Source: JBEKTY01 sp049515555 (GTDB lineage Bacteria; Planctomycetota; Planctomycetia; Pirellulales; Thermoguttaceae). From it: 64,000 nt of DNA. Location: contig JBEKTY010000060.1 of assembly GCA_049515555.1 (NCBI GenBank), forward strand, positions 14,152 to 78,151, written 5' to 3'. How positions within the stretch are numbered: position 1 is the stretch's first letter; each line of letters opens with the position of its first letter. The translations under genes and the position numbers were made by a program. This document shows, piece by piece, positions 1-8,664 of the stretch. The notes below the pieces were generated by a model. It had not been told where the DNA came from. It was given only the letters and a program-made list of their open reading frames with translations, and did no database searches.

Positions 1-2774
1 GCCAATTGACCGCTGGTTTCATCGATACGGCGTATCGAGAAACCGAGCGCGCGAATCTTTCGGATCAAGTCCTCCGGGCGTCTTCCCGCGCGAACGATAT
101 TCGTAGGTCCGAACTCAAGGATGATCTGGATCGCCGGGTTTTGCGCGATGATGCGCTGCATCCCGTCGAGGATGCCCAGTTCGGCCCCTTCGGCGTCGAT
201 CTTGACAAGATCAACCTTCACGTCGATTGGAATTACGTCGTCCAGGCGGGCCGTCTCCACGCTCACTTCCGTGCAGGAGTCCGAGTTGGCTGGCGGGTAC
301 ATGGAGCTCCAGGTCAGCTCACGATCATGAATAAAGAACTTGCAGGTCCCAAAGTAATCCGAAATTGCAATCTGACGAACGGTTGCGTTCTTGCAGCCGT
401 TGGTGAAGAGGTTATTTCGCAGAATATTGCAGGAACGTTCGCAGGGTTCGAAGCAATAGACACGACCTTGTGAGCCAACGCGGTCGGCAAGAACAAGAGT
501 GTGCAGCCCCACATGCGCGCCGATATCGACAGCCGTCATGCCTTGCTGGCAGAGCGATGCCAGGACGGACATCGTGCCCCGTTCAAACCCGTGGCCGAAG
601 GTGAACATTTGGACGAATCCCCAATTCTCGGCGGGAACTCCGAAAATGCCGCCGTTGGGGTGCTCTACCAGGATCACGTTATCATTCACCAGTTGGCTTT
701 GCCCCCACCTGCTGGCTGCCACTCTCTTCTGCTCTTCCTCTTGGAGTTGTACGGAGCGGCAGATCACTTCGGTGCGGTTCTCCAAACTATCCTGCCGCTG
801 TTGCAGATTGGCCAGTATCTGACAGATCGCTTCGCATTGCCCCCCCAACGACCCGTGCCGCTGGTCCAGGTTGGCCAGCGCCTGGGAGATCGTTTCGTAT
901 TGCCCGCCCAACGACCCATGCCGCTGGTCCAGGTTGGCCAGTGCCTGGGAGATCGTTTCGTATTGCCCGCCCAACGACCCGTGCCGCTGGTCCAGGTTGG
1001 CCAGCGCCTGGGAGATCGTTTCGTATTGCCCGCCCAAAGCCCCGTGCCGCTGGTCCAGGCTGGCCAGCGTCTGGGAGATCGTTTCATATTGCCCACCCAA
1101 AGCGCCGTGCCGCTGGTCCAGGCTGGCCAGGGCCTGGGAGATCGTTTCATATTGCCCACCCAAAGCGCCGTGCCGCTGGTCCAGGCTGGCCAGCGTCTGG
1201 GAGATCGTTTCGTATTGCCCACCCAAAGCCCCGTGCCGCTGGTCCAGGTTGGCCAGCGCCTGGGAGATCGCTTCGTATTGCCCGCCCAAAGACCCCTGCC
1301 GCTGCTCCAGGTTGGCCAGCGCCTGGGAGATCGTTTCATATTGCCCGCCCAAAGGGCCAAGCCGCTGCTGTATGTGCTGCTCCACGTTGGCCAGGCCCTG
1401 GCAGATCGCTTGGTATTGCCCGCCCAAGGCGCCGAGCCGCTGCTCTATGCGCTGCTCCACGTTGGCCAGTGCCCGGCAGATCGCTTGGTATTGCCCGCCC
1501 AAAGGGCCGAGCCGCTGCTCTATGCGCTGCTTCACGGTGGCCAGGGTCTGGCCGATCGCTTGATATTGTCCCTCCAGGGCCCGGTGGCGCTGCTCCACGT
1601 TGGCCAGGGCCTGGGAGATCGCTTCGAATTGCCCGCCCAAAGACCCCTGCCGCTGCTCCCCGCGTTGGTCGACGCTGGCCAGTGCCTGGGAGATCACTTC
1701 GCATTGCCCGCCCAAAGACTCCTGCCGCTGCTGCAGATTGGCCAGCGCCTGGCAAATCGCTTCATATTGGCCGCCGAGCGACTGATGTCGCTGCTGCATG
1801 TCAATCGAGCGCTGCCGCAGATCCAAGAGTGGGTGCAAGATCGAGTCCATTTGGGCGGTGAGGGCCTGCTGGCCACAAGCCAGCCGGTGGGACGTGGAGG
1901 CCATTCTGCGCACCTGGTGGAACTGCAACAGGCGGCAAAAGTGCCATCGCCCGATCGTCAGCGGATGACAAACGGACTTCCAGAGAATTCGTTTACGGCT
2001 GCGGAAGTTGGCGGTTCGGTTTCGCGAAATGGTCTTCCACAGGGCGTCGGACTTGGGCCAACTCTTGGCGATCTGTTGGCAGTAATAGGATTTGTCGTCT
2101 TCCCGGGCTTCGCGCTTGAGGAACATCTGGCATCCGAGCTCGAGCTGCGCGTTGCCGCTTAACAACATCAGTTCCTTGAACGTTGCCGTTTTGCGAACGA
2201 TCTTGACGAGTTCCGGCTCTCCCGCGGGAATCACCGGGTTCTTTCGCAACCGCTCTTCGCTTTGGACGATGCCCCAGAGCAGTATCACGTCGCTTAGCCC
2301 GCGCTCTTGTTGCCGCATCCAGCCGTCGATTTCCTCTTGGACGGCCGGCCGCTTGAGAATCGCCTGGTAGAGGGCTTGGATCATTGCGGAATGATCGCCG
2401 GTCGGCTCGTCCAAGAGTTGGAGCAACTCCGGCGCGGCCTCAGAAGGGCACAAACGTCGCTTGTTGGCGAGCAGCTCGGAGTGCAGGGAGGCGACAAGTG
2501 GCCGATTCATGCACGCCTCCTTGGCCGCCAGCGTGCTGGCCAGCCAGTATCGAATTTCCTCCCGCGTCTTCCCCTTGCGAAGCTCCCGCAAACCGTCGGT
2601 CAGCTCCTGGGGCGCCGGGCAGCGGGAGAGAATGTCGATGTAGCAATTGCGGAGAAAGACCTCCGCCGCGGCCTCGTGATCCGGCCGCAAACCGCCGTCG
2701 GGCAGGGCCGTTTCAAGTTCTTGTCGAATCCGTTGGCAGGCTTCCAGTGAAGTGTCTTGGTTCATGGTGGACAT
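1..2774 (-). CDS. FkbM-family methyltransferase with DUF4214-like N-terminus and long repeat coiled coil (3' partial)
   Basis: Open from the ATG at 2774 to the left edge (at least 924 codons); the C-terminus lies outside the window. The last ~190 visible residues match an FkbM SAM-dependent methyltransferase: VDIGAHVGLHTLVLAD (SAM-binding glycine motif), YCFEPCERSCNILRNN, and VDLVKIDAEGAELGILDGM. Such enzymes O-methylate sugars of surface glycans or natural products. Residues ~15-180 contain two segments resembling DUF4214 modules (YIDILSRCPAPQELTDGL; LYQAILKRPAVQEEIDGWM). Between them and the enzyme lie about 15 repeats centred on LGGQYETISQALANLDQRHG, mostly 21 residues, some 25, predicted coiled coil. 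The start is 10 bp after the aminotransferase stop, so it is the distal gene of the glycan operon. Family assignment is firm; the methylated substrate is unknown. Several long plus-strand frames over the repeats are shadows. Confidence 0.88.
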   Translation of the reverse strand, partial: MSTMNQDTSLEACQRIRQELETALPDGGLRPDHEAAAEVFLRNCYIDILSRCPAPQELTDGLRELRKGKTREEIRYWLASTLAAKEACMNRPLVASLHSELLANKRRLCPSEAAPELLQLLDEPTGDHSAMIQALYQAILKRPAVQEEIDGWMRQQERGLSDVILLWGIVQSEERLRKNPVIPAGEPELVKIVRKTATFKELMLLSGNAQLELGCQMFLKREAREDDKSYYCQQIAKSWPKSDALWKTISRNRTANFRSRKRILWKSVCHPLTIGRWHFCRLLQFHQVRRMASTSHRLACGQQALTAQMDSILHPLLDLRQRSIDMQQRHQSLGGQYEAICQALANLQQRQESLGGQCEVISQALASVDQRGEQRQGSLGGQFEAISQALANVEQRHRALEGQYQAIGQTLATVKQRIEQRLGPLGGQYQAICRALANVEQRIEQRLGALGGQYQAICQGLANVEQHIQQRLGPLGGQYETISQALANLEQRQGSLGGQYEAISQALANLDQRHGALGGQYETISQTLASLDQRHGALGGQYETISQALASLDQRHGALGGQYETISQTLASLDQRHGALGGQYETISQALANLDQRHGSLGGQYETISQALANLDQRHGSLGGQYETISQALANLDQRHGSLGGQCEAICQILANLQQRQDSLENRTEVICRSVQLQEEEQKRVAASRWGQSQLVNDNVILVEHPNGGIFGVPAENWGFVQMFTFGHGFERGTMSVLASLCQQGMTAVDIGAHVGLHTLVLADRVGSQGRVYCFEPCERSCNILRNNLFTNGCKNATVRQIAISDYFGTCKFFIHDRELTWSSMYPPANSDSCTEVSVETARLDDVIPIDVKVDLVKIDAEGAELGILDGMQRIIAQNPAIQIILEFGPTNIVRAGRRPEDLIRKIRALGFSIRRIDETSGQL
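808..1800. repeat. In-frame tandem repeat, 63/75-bp units, coding coiled coil
   Basis: About 15 consecutive units, read by the recurring TTGGCC/CTGGCC at 808, 871, 934, 997, 1060, 1123, 1186, 1249, 1312, 1387, 1462, 1537, 1600, 1675 and 1738. Spacing is exactly 63 bp in most and 75 bp in four, always a multiple of three, so the frame of the methyltransferase gene is kept. The central units (871-1312) are nearly identical at the DNA level, which suggests recent unit duplication. The 21-residue unit equals three heptads. Confidence 0.9.
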
Positions 2775-2783
2775 AGGCTGCAA

Positions 2784-3914
2784 TCAGGCGGCAATGCGGA
2801 TGGATTTGGACTTGCACGCGGAAGCAAGGGCATTTTTCACCGCCACAGTGATAATGCCGACCTCGCTCCGGGAAAGTGCCGGCCAGCTCGGCAGGTTGAT
2901 TCCGCGGCTGGCCAGGTCCTGTGCGTTCGGAAGGTCCAGATATCGTCTCTGGTACATCGGCATCGTATGGACCGGATTGAAGAAGGGACGCGTTTCGATC
3001 CCCTGATTCCCCAAGTGCTCGCGCACAAGGCTCTTGATCCGCTGATCCTCGAACAATACGGAAACCATCCAGTACGTGTGAAACAGTTCGGCCGGACAGG
3101 CCTGAAAACGCACGGGCTCCCCCTGGAGGTCTTCTTGATACCACTGGGCGAGTCTTCGTTTCTTGGCCAGGGTGTCGTCGATTCTTTCGAGCTGTGCCAG
3201 ACCGATCGCGGCACAGATGTTCGTCATGCGGTAGTTGAAGCCGAGCTGGTCGTGCCAATACTCGCGGTAGTCGGCCAACCCCTGGCCTTTGTATGACAGC
3301 AGCCGTTTGTGAATCGCCGGGGAGGACGTGGCGACCAAGCCGCCTTCCCCGGTGGTGATCGTCTTGTTGCCGAAGAAACTGAAGCAGGCGACGTCGCCCA
3401 GCGTGCCGGCAACCCTGCCGTGCAGTTTCGAGCCGAAGGCCTCGGCGCAATCCTCGATCACCAGGATGCCGCGATCGCGGGCAATCTGCATGATCGCCCG
3501 CATGTCGCACATTCCCCCATACAAGTGCACGGCCATGATGGCCCGGGTCCGCGGCGTGACCTTGCGGGCGACGGCCGCCGCGTCCATTTGCCACGTGTCG
3601 GCGTGGCTATCCACGAAGACGGGGGTTGCGCCGGCGGCAACAATCGGATTCACCGAGGCAATGTACGTCAGCGTGGGCACAATCACTTCGTCCCCCGGGC
3701 CGATCCCCAACCCTCCCAAGGCGGTCTGAATCGCCGTCGTGCCGTTGCTGACCGATGCGCAATGGGGAATTCCGAGGTAGGCTGCCAGTTCCGCCTCGAA
3801 CTTGGCGACATACCCGCCCTTGGATGAGATCCAACCGCTCTCGATGCAATCGAGAACGTACTGCTTCTCGTTGCCCGACAAATCAGGCCGATAGACCGGG
3901 ATCTTGACGTTCAT
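2784..3914 (-). CDS. DegT/DnrJ/EryC1/StrS-family PLP aminotransferase (perosamine-synthase-like)
   Basis: 376 residues, the usual size for the family. These fold-type I PLP enzymes transaminate nucleotide-linked keto-sugars to amino sugars. The catalytic lysine is K184 in FSFFGNKTITTGEGG, the form of this motif common in GDP-perosamine synthases. The phosphate-binding region SNGTTAIQTAL (residues 56-66) and the PLP-interacting VIEDCAEAFGS (152-162) are present, as is the N-terminal YRPDLSGNEKQYV...WISSKG signature. It sits between a NeuD/PglD-type acyltransferase upstream and the FkbM gene downstream. This suggests an N-acylated 4-amino sugar such as N-acylperosamine in the surface glycan. 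The exact sugar is inference; aminotransferase identity is firm. Confidence 0.92.
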   Translation of the reverse strand: MNVKIPVYRPDLSGNEKQYVLDCIESGWISSKGGYVAKFEAELAAYLGIPHCASVSNGTTAIQTALGGLGIGPGDEVIVPTLTYIASVNPIVAAGATPVFVDSHADTWQMDAAAVARKVTPRTRAIMAVHLYGGMCDMRAIMQIARDRGILVIEDCAEAFGSKLHGRVAGTLGDVACFSFFGNKTITTGEGGLVATSSPAIHKRLLSYKGQGLADYREYWHDQLGFNYRMTNICAAIGLAQLERIDDTLAKKRRLAQWYQEDLQGEPVRFQACPAELFHTYWMVSVLFEDQRIKSLVREHLGNQGIETRPFFNPVHTMPMYQRRYLDLPNAQDLASRGINLPSWPALSRSEVGIITVAVKNALASACKSKSIRIAA

Positions 3915-4038
3915 ACGGCGATCTCTTCCGTGAGAAGTTCCGTGTCGTCAATATATGCACTTGGCCATCAATATATACACTCAGGAGAGAATCTCAAATG
4001 GCAAATCTGGCCCTCGAAAGAGCGTGAAAGCGGATGTG

Positions 4039-4707
4039 TCAAAGGTAGGGGTCTTCAGCCGAGCGGCTCCGCACGATTCGAGCCGGTGTGCCGTAGGCCA
4101 CAACGTGGGACGGCAGGTCGCGGAGGACCGTGGCTCCCGCCCCGACTACCGTATGGGAGCCGATCGTCAAGCGATCAATGATGTTTGCGCCGAGGCAAAC
4201 TGCCGTAAACTCTCCGGATTCGACAGCCCCGCCAGCACACGAATTTGGTGCAAAACTCGCAAAACTCCCCACTTTACCGTCGTGATCGACCGAGCAGTTG
4301 GTATTCAAGATGCAAAAATCGCCGATCACCGTATCACTGTTGACGACGCAACCGGCCATGATCACATTTCCCACGCCGAGACGGACGTTTTTTGCCAATT
4401 GTGCTCGCGGGTGGATTGCATTCGGGAACTCGATCCTTGGGCAGCGGGATTGGACCGCGGCAACGATTCGCGACCGTCTCCAGTTGTCGCCGATTGCCAC
4501 CACCACGCCCTGAATGCCGCAATCGGAGGCAAGCCGGGGCAAGTCGTCGTCGCGGCCCAACACCGGGTACCCGAGCACTTGTTGGTCCAAGGGCAGGACG
4601 GCATCCACAATGCCGGCGATGCGCATTCCCCCCATCTTTTCCAGAATGTCGATAATGACCTTGCCGTGGCCGCCACCGCCGATCACCGCGACGTTCATGA
4701 CTCTCAT
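4039..4707 (-). CDS. NeuD/PglD-family sugar O/N-acyltransferase, hexapeptide-repeat
   Basis: 222 residues. An N-terminal Rossmann-like part carries the GGGGHGK turn (residues ~10-16), which in PglD binds the UDP-sugar. A left-handed beta-helix of hexapeptide repeats follows (~95-205: VRLGVGNVIMAGCVV, TIGSHTVVGAGATV). The presumed catalytic base is H142 in NCSVDHDG, equivalent to the His of PglD/PerB enzymes that acetylate 4-amino sugars with acetyl-CoA. It starts 8 bp after the upstream glycosyltransferase stop; a second in-frame ATG at 4698 gives a neater start at NVAVIGGGG. Pairing with the downstream aminotransferase supports a GDP-perosamine-type N-acetyltransferase, but NeuD-like O-acetylation cannot be excluded. 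Confidence 0.9.
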   Translation of the reverse strand: MRVMNVAVIGGGGHGKVIIDILEKMGGMRIAGIVDAVLPLDQQVLGYPVLGRDDDLPRLASDCGIQGVVVAIGDNWRRSRIVAAVQSRCPRIEFPNAIHPRAQLAKNVRLGVGNVIMAGCVVNSDTVIGDFCILNTNCSVDHDGKVGSFASFAPNSCAGGAVESGEFTAVCLGANIIDRLTIGSHTVVGAGATVLRDLPSHVVAYGTPARIVRSRSAEDPYL

Positions 4708-4715
4708 AATTCAGA

Positions 4716-6038
4716 TTAAGGCCAGAACCGCGATATTTCCGAGGCGATCGGCCCGATAGCACTGCTGCCGCGGACATGGCCCATCTCGATCAACTCGCGC
4801 TTCACGCGCCCGAGGAACCGCGTTCGCACGTCGCCATCGTTCGGCAACAGATCCAGAAGCCCCAGCAACTTCTGGGCGTAGATCTCGGCCGTGCAGTGTC
4901 GTCGGACGTGCTCGCGGGCATTTTGCGAGAGCTGCCGTCTTCGATCGGCATCGGTCACAAGACTGCGGATCGCCTGCTCCAGGCTCTTTTCTTCGTCTTG
5001 CAGAGGAATGCGAACCAGGCTCGATTCGGGCATGTCGCGGTAGGCCCCGATATCGCTGACAATCGTCGGCAGGCCGAAGTACATGGCCTCGATCAGCGAG
5101 GCGGAACCCGTTTCAAGCACCGGGTGCCGCAGATTGACGCAGATGTTGGCCTTGCACAGATACTCGTAGAGCACGTCGTCCGGTTGATGTCCGAGGAACT
5201 CGACGGTCGAGCCCAGACCGTAGCGGGCAACCCGATCATGGAGTGATTGCGCGTATTCCCGATGAGTCAGCGGGCCGATGAGGTGAAAGACGACGGAGTT
5301 CTTCAGATCGGGGTTTCTGCCCAACACGTCGAGCACCGCATGCGAGCGCTTGTTGGGATTGACGTGTCCCAGCGTCAGCAGGTGGACCTTCCCGTCGTCG
5401 CCCGGGCGGCCTCGATCCAACGTGGGGATGATCTTATCTAGCTCCCCGTATTGGAAGTGGGGAAGCATTGGGGTGGCCATCGGCAAATGGCTCTTGGCCC
5501 GCACCAGGACCGCCGCGAATTGTGAATGCACAACCACTGCCTTGGCGTTGGCGGCACACGGCTCCCAAAACGGGTAATCGACCACTTCATCGGTCTCGTG
5601 CAAGAGGCTGCCGCCCGTAAGGCCCTGACTCGCCTTGTCGCGGACCCCGGGACCATAGAGTTCCTCGAGCGCAGCCAGGTACTTCGCCCGGCTGCCCAGA
5701 TGGTTCAGGTAATAGCCGGCAAAGAAATGATGCATGCAGTAGTCGTGAATAATGGCCACGCCGGGGTTCCGCCGGGCAACTTCAAGAATCGGCAGATGGA
5801 AGGGAAGATAGTTGCCAAAGTTGTAGATCAAGTGGTCATAGCCGGCGAGGTCTTCGGTGGAAGTGCCGGCAGAATCGAAATGCCGAACCGTCAGCCCGGT
5901 CGAATGCAGGCCTTCCTGATGGTGGGTCCAGATGTCGACTTCGCAATCAAAGACCTTAACGAGGGCCTCGGCGACGACTTTGCCGACCCTGCCGATGGCG
6001 CTGTTCTTGCAGAAGGGGGTGAACCAGGCGAGCTTCAT
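4716..6038 (-). CDS. GT-B glycosyltransferase, family 4-like
   Basis: 440 residues. The C-terminal half has the GT4 Rossmann domain: VHLLTLGHVNPNKRSHAVLD (about 215-235), then the nucleotide-sugar pocket around LETGSASLIEAMYFGLPTIV with the E-x7-E-type acidic pair. The N-terminal half begins MKLAWFTPFCKNSAIGRV, typical of acceptor-binding halves of glycan glycosyltransferases. No signal peptide or membrane segment, so it acts in the cytoplasm on a lipid- or nucleotide-linked intermediate. Its ATG overlaps the TGA of the next upstream gene (ATGA), indicating translational coupling. Donor and acceptor cannot be read from sequence. Confidence 0.9.
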   Translation of the reverse strand: MKLAWFTPFCKNSAIGRVGKVVAEALVKVFDCEVDIWTHHQEGLHSTGLTVRHFDSAGTSTEDLAGYDHLIYNFGNYLPFHLPILEVARRNPGVAIIHDYCMHHFFAGYYLNHLGSRAKYLAALEELYGPGVRDKASQGLTGGSLLHETDEVVDYPFWEPCAANAKAVVVHSQFAAVLVRAKSHLPMATPMLPHFQYGELDKIIPTLDRGRPGDDGKVHLLTLGHVNPNKRSHAVLDVLGRNPDLKNSVVFHLIGPLTHREYAQSLHDRVARYGLGSTVEFLGHQPDDVLYEYLCKANICVNLRHPVLETGSASLIEAMYFGLPTIVSDIGAYRDMPESSLVRIPLQDEEKSLEQAIRSLVTDADRRRQLSQNAREHVRRHCTAEIYAQKLLGLLDLLPNDGDVRTRFLGRVKRELIEMGHVRGSSAIGPIASEISRFWP

Positions 6039-7069
6039 TGCGTCAACTTTGTGACAACGTTGTCCCAGGTGATATTCAATCGCCGCACGGTCTCGAGCCC
6101 GGCCGCTCCCATGGAACGGGCCTTGTCGCGCGCCACGAACAAGTCGTCCATAGCCTCCGCCAACGCCTCCGCGGCAGGTGCTACAACGCGGCCGCTGCGG
6201 TTATCCTCGACAAAGGCCAGCACTCCGCCGGAATCCGACGTTGTGATCACCGGCTTGCACGACTGATAGGCTTCGAGGGTGACCAATCCGTGGTCCTCGT
6301 TGGAAGGGACGAAAATGCATCCCAGCGCGTTGGCGAACAATTGGACCTTCTCTTCTTGGGGAATGAACGTTCCCCGCAGCTCCACCCGATCCTTGAGCCC
6401 GTAGCGGTGGATCAGCGATTGGCACTCATTGAGATCGTCGGGGCTATCCGGAGGGCCCACGAGGACCAGACGCGCATCGGTCTTGCAGTACCGCATGGCC
6501 TCGATCATCAGCGACTGCCGTTTGCTACGGTTGATGCGGCTGGGGCAGAAATAGTAGTCTCCCTGCCCGCCTTCGTGGAACATCGCGATGTCCTGCGGCG
6601 GCGGGTAAAGAGGCTCGGCCAAAATCTGGTTGTACCGTTCCAGCCGCTCGGCCACAACCGGATTGTTGGTGAAGATCTTCCGTGCCTCGGGAATAAAGGC
6701 GTTGTCCGCCTGGATAATGACACGACGCACGGTCACTCCGGCGGGGGTGTCCGGAATGCGCTGGTGCTCTGTGCCCCAGAGATCATAGGCCTGGCGGAAC
6801 TGATGGATCAGCCAGATTATCTTATTGGGATGCTGAATATAGTAGGCAGGGAACTTCATGGCAATGACGCGGTCAACATTCTCCAGCCGCATCAGCCGCA
6901 CTGCCAGAATCTGGTGGAGAATCAATTCCGGCGGATCCCATTGAAATGGTATTCGGATCACCTCCACGTCGTGCCCCGCATGGAGCAAACTGTCTTTCAA
7001 GGCGTCGGCGTGGAACTCGGCCCCGCCGTAAATGAAAGGAACCGCGTTCGTGACAATGGCGATTTTCAC
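6035..7069 (-). CDS. GT4 glycosyltransferase (paralogue of the gene at 7066-8217)
   Basis: 344 residues, GTG start overlapping the previous stop (GTGA), so translation is coupled. The N-terminal domain starts KIAIVTNAVPFIYGGAEFHA; the C-terminal donor-binding domain has FCPSRINRSKRQSLMIEAM and HGLVTLEAYQSCKPVITT followed by SGGV, a normal GT4 signature. It shares with its upstream neighbour the otherwise distinctive stretch HPNK-x-x-W-x-I-H-x-x-x-x-A-x-D-L-W and the ARKIFTNNPVVAERLERYNQ / AKRVYANSRVVADRLEKFNQ segment. The two are therefore diverged tandem duplicates and probably add successive residues in the same glycan. Activity is firm at family level only. Confidence 0.92.
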   Translation of the reverse strand: MKIAIVTNAVPFIYGGAEFHADALKDSLLHAGHDVEVIRIPFQWDPPELILHQILAVRLMRLENVDRVIAMKFPAYYIQHPNKIIWLIHQFRQAYDLWGTEHQRIPDTPAGVTVRRVIIQADNAFIPEARKIFTNNPVVAERLERYNQILAEPLYPPPQDIAMFHEGGQGDYYFCPSRINRSKRQSLMIEAMRYCKTDARLVLVGPPDSPDDLNECQSLIHRYGLKDRVELRGTFIPQEEKVQLFANALGCIFVPSNEDHGLVTLEAYQSCKPVITTSDSGGVLAFVEDNRSGRVVAPAAEALAEAMDDLFVARDKARSMGAAGLETVRRLNITWDNVVTKLTQ

Positions 7070-8217
7070 TTGAGCAGCGCCTCGATGACGTGGTCCCAGG
7101 AAATACCCAATTCATCGACGCGCCGCCGGGCGGCCTTGCCCATCCTCTCGGCGGCGGCCCGGTCGTCGTAGAGTTGATCCATGGCCTGGGCCAGCGACGC
7201 CGCGTCGGGGCTCACGACCAGTCCGTTCGAGCCGTGCTCGACCAGTTCCAGGACGCCGCCCGCATCCGTGGTGGTAATGATGGCCTTCTCGGAATAGGAC
7301 GCCTCCAGCCCGACGTAGCCGTAGGAGTCCTCGCCCAGGGGGAAGTACAGGCAGCCCAAGGCGTGGGCCAGCAGCTCCTGTTTCTCCCGCTCGCTGACAA
7401 AGCGGTCCAAGACCGTGATCCGGGCCTCGGCCCCGGAGCTCGCCACGGCGGTCTTGATCCGCTCGCGATCCACCGGGGTGTCGGGATTGCCGGCAATCAG
7501 CAGCTTGACGCCGCTCTTGACGTGCTGCATGGCCTTTACGGCGACGTGCTGCCGCTTGATCGAGGCGATGCGGCTTATGTAGAGCATGTAGTCGCCGTAG
7601 CGGTCGCAATAGAACCCCTGGGTGCTTTTCAAAGGCGGGTAAAGGACGCCTGCCTTGATCTGGTTGAACTTTTCCAGGCGGTCGGCAACGACCCGCGAAT
7701 TGGCGTAGACCCGCTTCGCCGACGCCAGTCCCTCGTTGTCCGATCGCGCCAACAAGCGCCGCACGGCGAGCCCTTCCGGCGTGGCCGGTATGCCTTGCAT
7801 CGGGGTGTTCCACAGGTCGAACGCCCCGCGATGGTGATGGATGAACCAGCACGCCTTGTTGGGGTGATTCACGATGTAGCTCGGCGTGCGGACGGCGATC
7901 AGACGATCGGCGTAGTCTTCCATGTGGAGCAGCTTAAGGGCGACGAGCTGCTTGGGGATCTGGGCCCAATCGTCCGAGAACGGCCAGAGGAACAGGTCCA
8001 CTTCATGCCCGTACTCACGGAACTTGACCTGCAGCGAATCCACCATGTGCCGATCGCCGCCGCGCGTGAAGGGGACCATCGTCGTGACTATCAGCACTTT
8101 TTTCGAGGAACCGGCCACGATCGCCCTGCCCGGCCTGGCTGGAAGCGGCGACTGCCCGGACTTCACGGCTGCAGGCTTGCCGTTGCCTTTGTTGTGCAAT
8201 GCTAGCAATGCTGTCAT
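7066..8217 (-). CDS. GT4 glycosyltransferase, first gene of the surface-glycan operon
   Basis: 383 residues. The catalytic region shows YISRIASIKRQHVAVKAM, LLIAGNPDTPVDRERI and GYVGLEASYSEKAIITT followed by DAGGV, the GT4 UDP/GDP-sugar binding signature. The first ~40 residues (rich in K, G, P) look unstructured; the fold starts at KKVLIVTTMVPFTRGGDRH. No clear Shine-Dalgarno precedes 8217, so a start inside the first 35 residues is possible. It is the most upstream gene of a six-gene minus-strand run with 4-bp overlaps or short gaps, so the promoter should lie in the ~215 bp before it (8218-8433). Confidence 0.9.
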   Translation of the reverse strand: MTALLALHNKGNGKPAAVKSGQSPLPARPGRAIVAGSSKKVLIVTTMVPFTRGGDRHMVDSLQVKFREYGHEVDLFLWPFSDDWAQIPKQLVALKLLHMEDYADRLIAVRTPSYIVNHPNKACWFIHHHRGAFDLWNTPMQGIPATPEGLAVRRLLARSDNEGLASAKRVYANSRVVADRLEKFNQIKAGVLYPPLKSTQGFYCDRYGDYMLYISRIASIKRQHVAVKAMQHVKSGVKLLIAGNPDTPVDRERIKTAVASSGAEARITVLDRFVSEREKQELLAHALGCLYFPLGEDSYGYVGLEASYSEKAIITTTDAGGVLELVEHGSNGLVVSPDAASLAQAMDQLYDDRAAAERMGKAARRRVDELGISWDHVIEALLK

Positions 8218-8433
8218 TATTCGTGGCAGTGGCTGGAGCAGCGTCGTTCAAACTACAGGCCATTACCGTTCGCCGCCGGATTGACGGCAACGGGCGGCAA
8301 CTATAACCCAGTCCTGCAATTTATACAACGCCAACAAGGAGTACCACCAGGACTGCAAATGCCACCAGTGCTAGCACTCGGCCGGCAAAGTGCTTACGGG
8401 ACAATCGACAGCCCGGCTTCGAATGGCCTCGGC

Positions 8434-8664
8434 TCACTTGCTCCGCCGCAGGCAGAAGTCGACTTCCACGCCGGAAGGCTCCATTTCTTGCTTGGGGAGC
8501 GAATCACCGGTGTACGACAAGTCGTAACGGGCCTTGGCGCCTTCAGCCGTCAGACGCAGCACGATCGGGCCGTCCCGCTGCCCGCGAAGATCCAAGACGG
8601 CTTCGGTCCCCTGGAGGCCGCTGGCGACGGTCTTCCCGTTCAGGGCGACAGAATCGATTTCCCC
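8434..8664 (-). pseudogene. Frameshifted C-terminal tail of the beta-helix protein
   Basis: After the GGGGAAA run at 8658-8664 the upstream gene ends almost at once (KGKSILSP, stop at 8640). The next frame continues for ~75 more residues with protein-like composition (DSVALNGKTVASGLQGTEAV ... VDFCLRRSK) to a stop at 8434. Restoring one G to the run joins both frames as RKGEIDSVALNGK. This is either a sequencing or assembly indel or a real recent lesion that removes a C-terminal beta-rich segment. Confidence 0.6.

Noticed and set aside
808..1800. Regular repeats considered as a CRISPR array
   Set aside because: Units are contiguous, have no unique spacers, and keep a coding frame.
501..2162. 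Long plus-strand frame with LVQVGQRLGDRFVLPAQ repeats
   Set aside because: Mirror frame of the in-frame 63-bp repeats. The minus-strand frame continues smoothly into an FkbM methyltransferase and DUF4214-like modules and fits the operon; the plus frame matches nothing.
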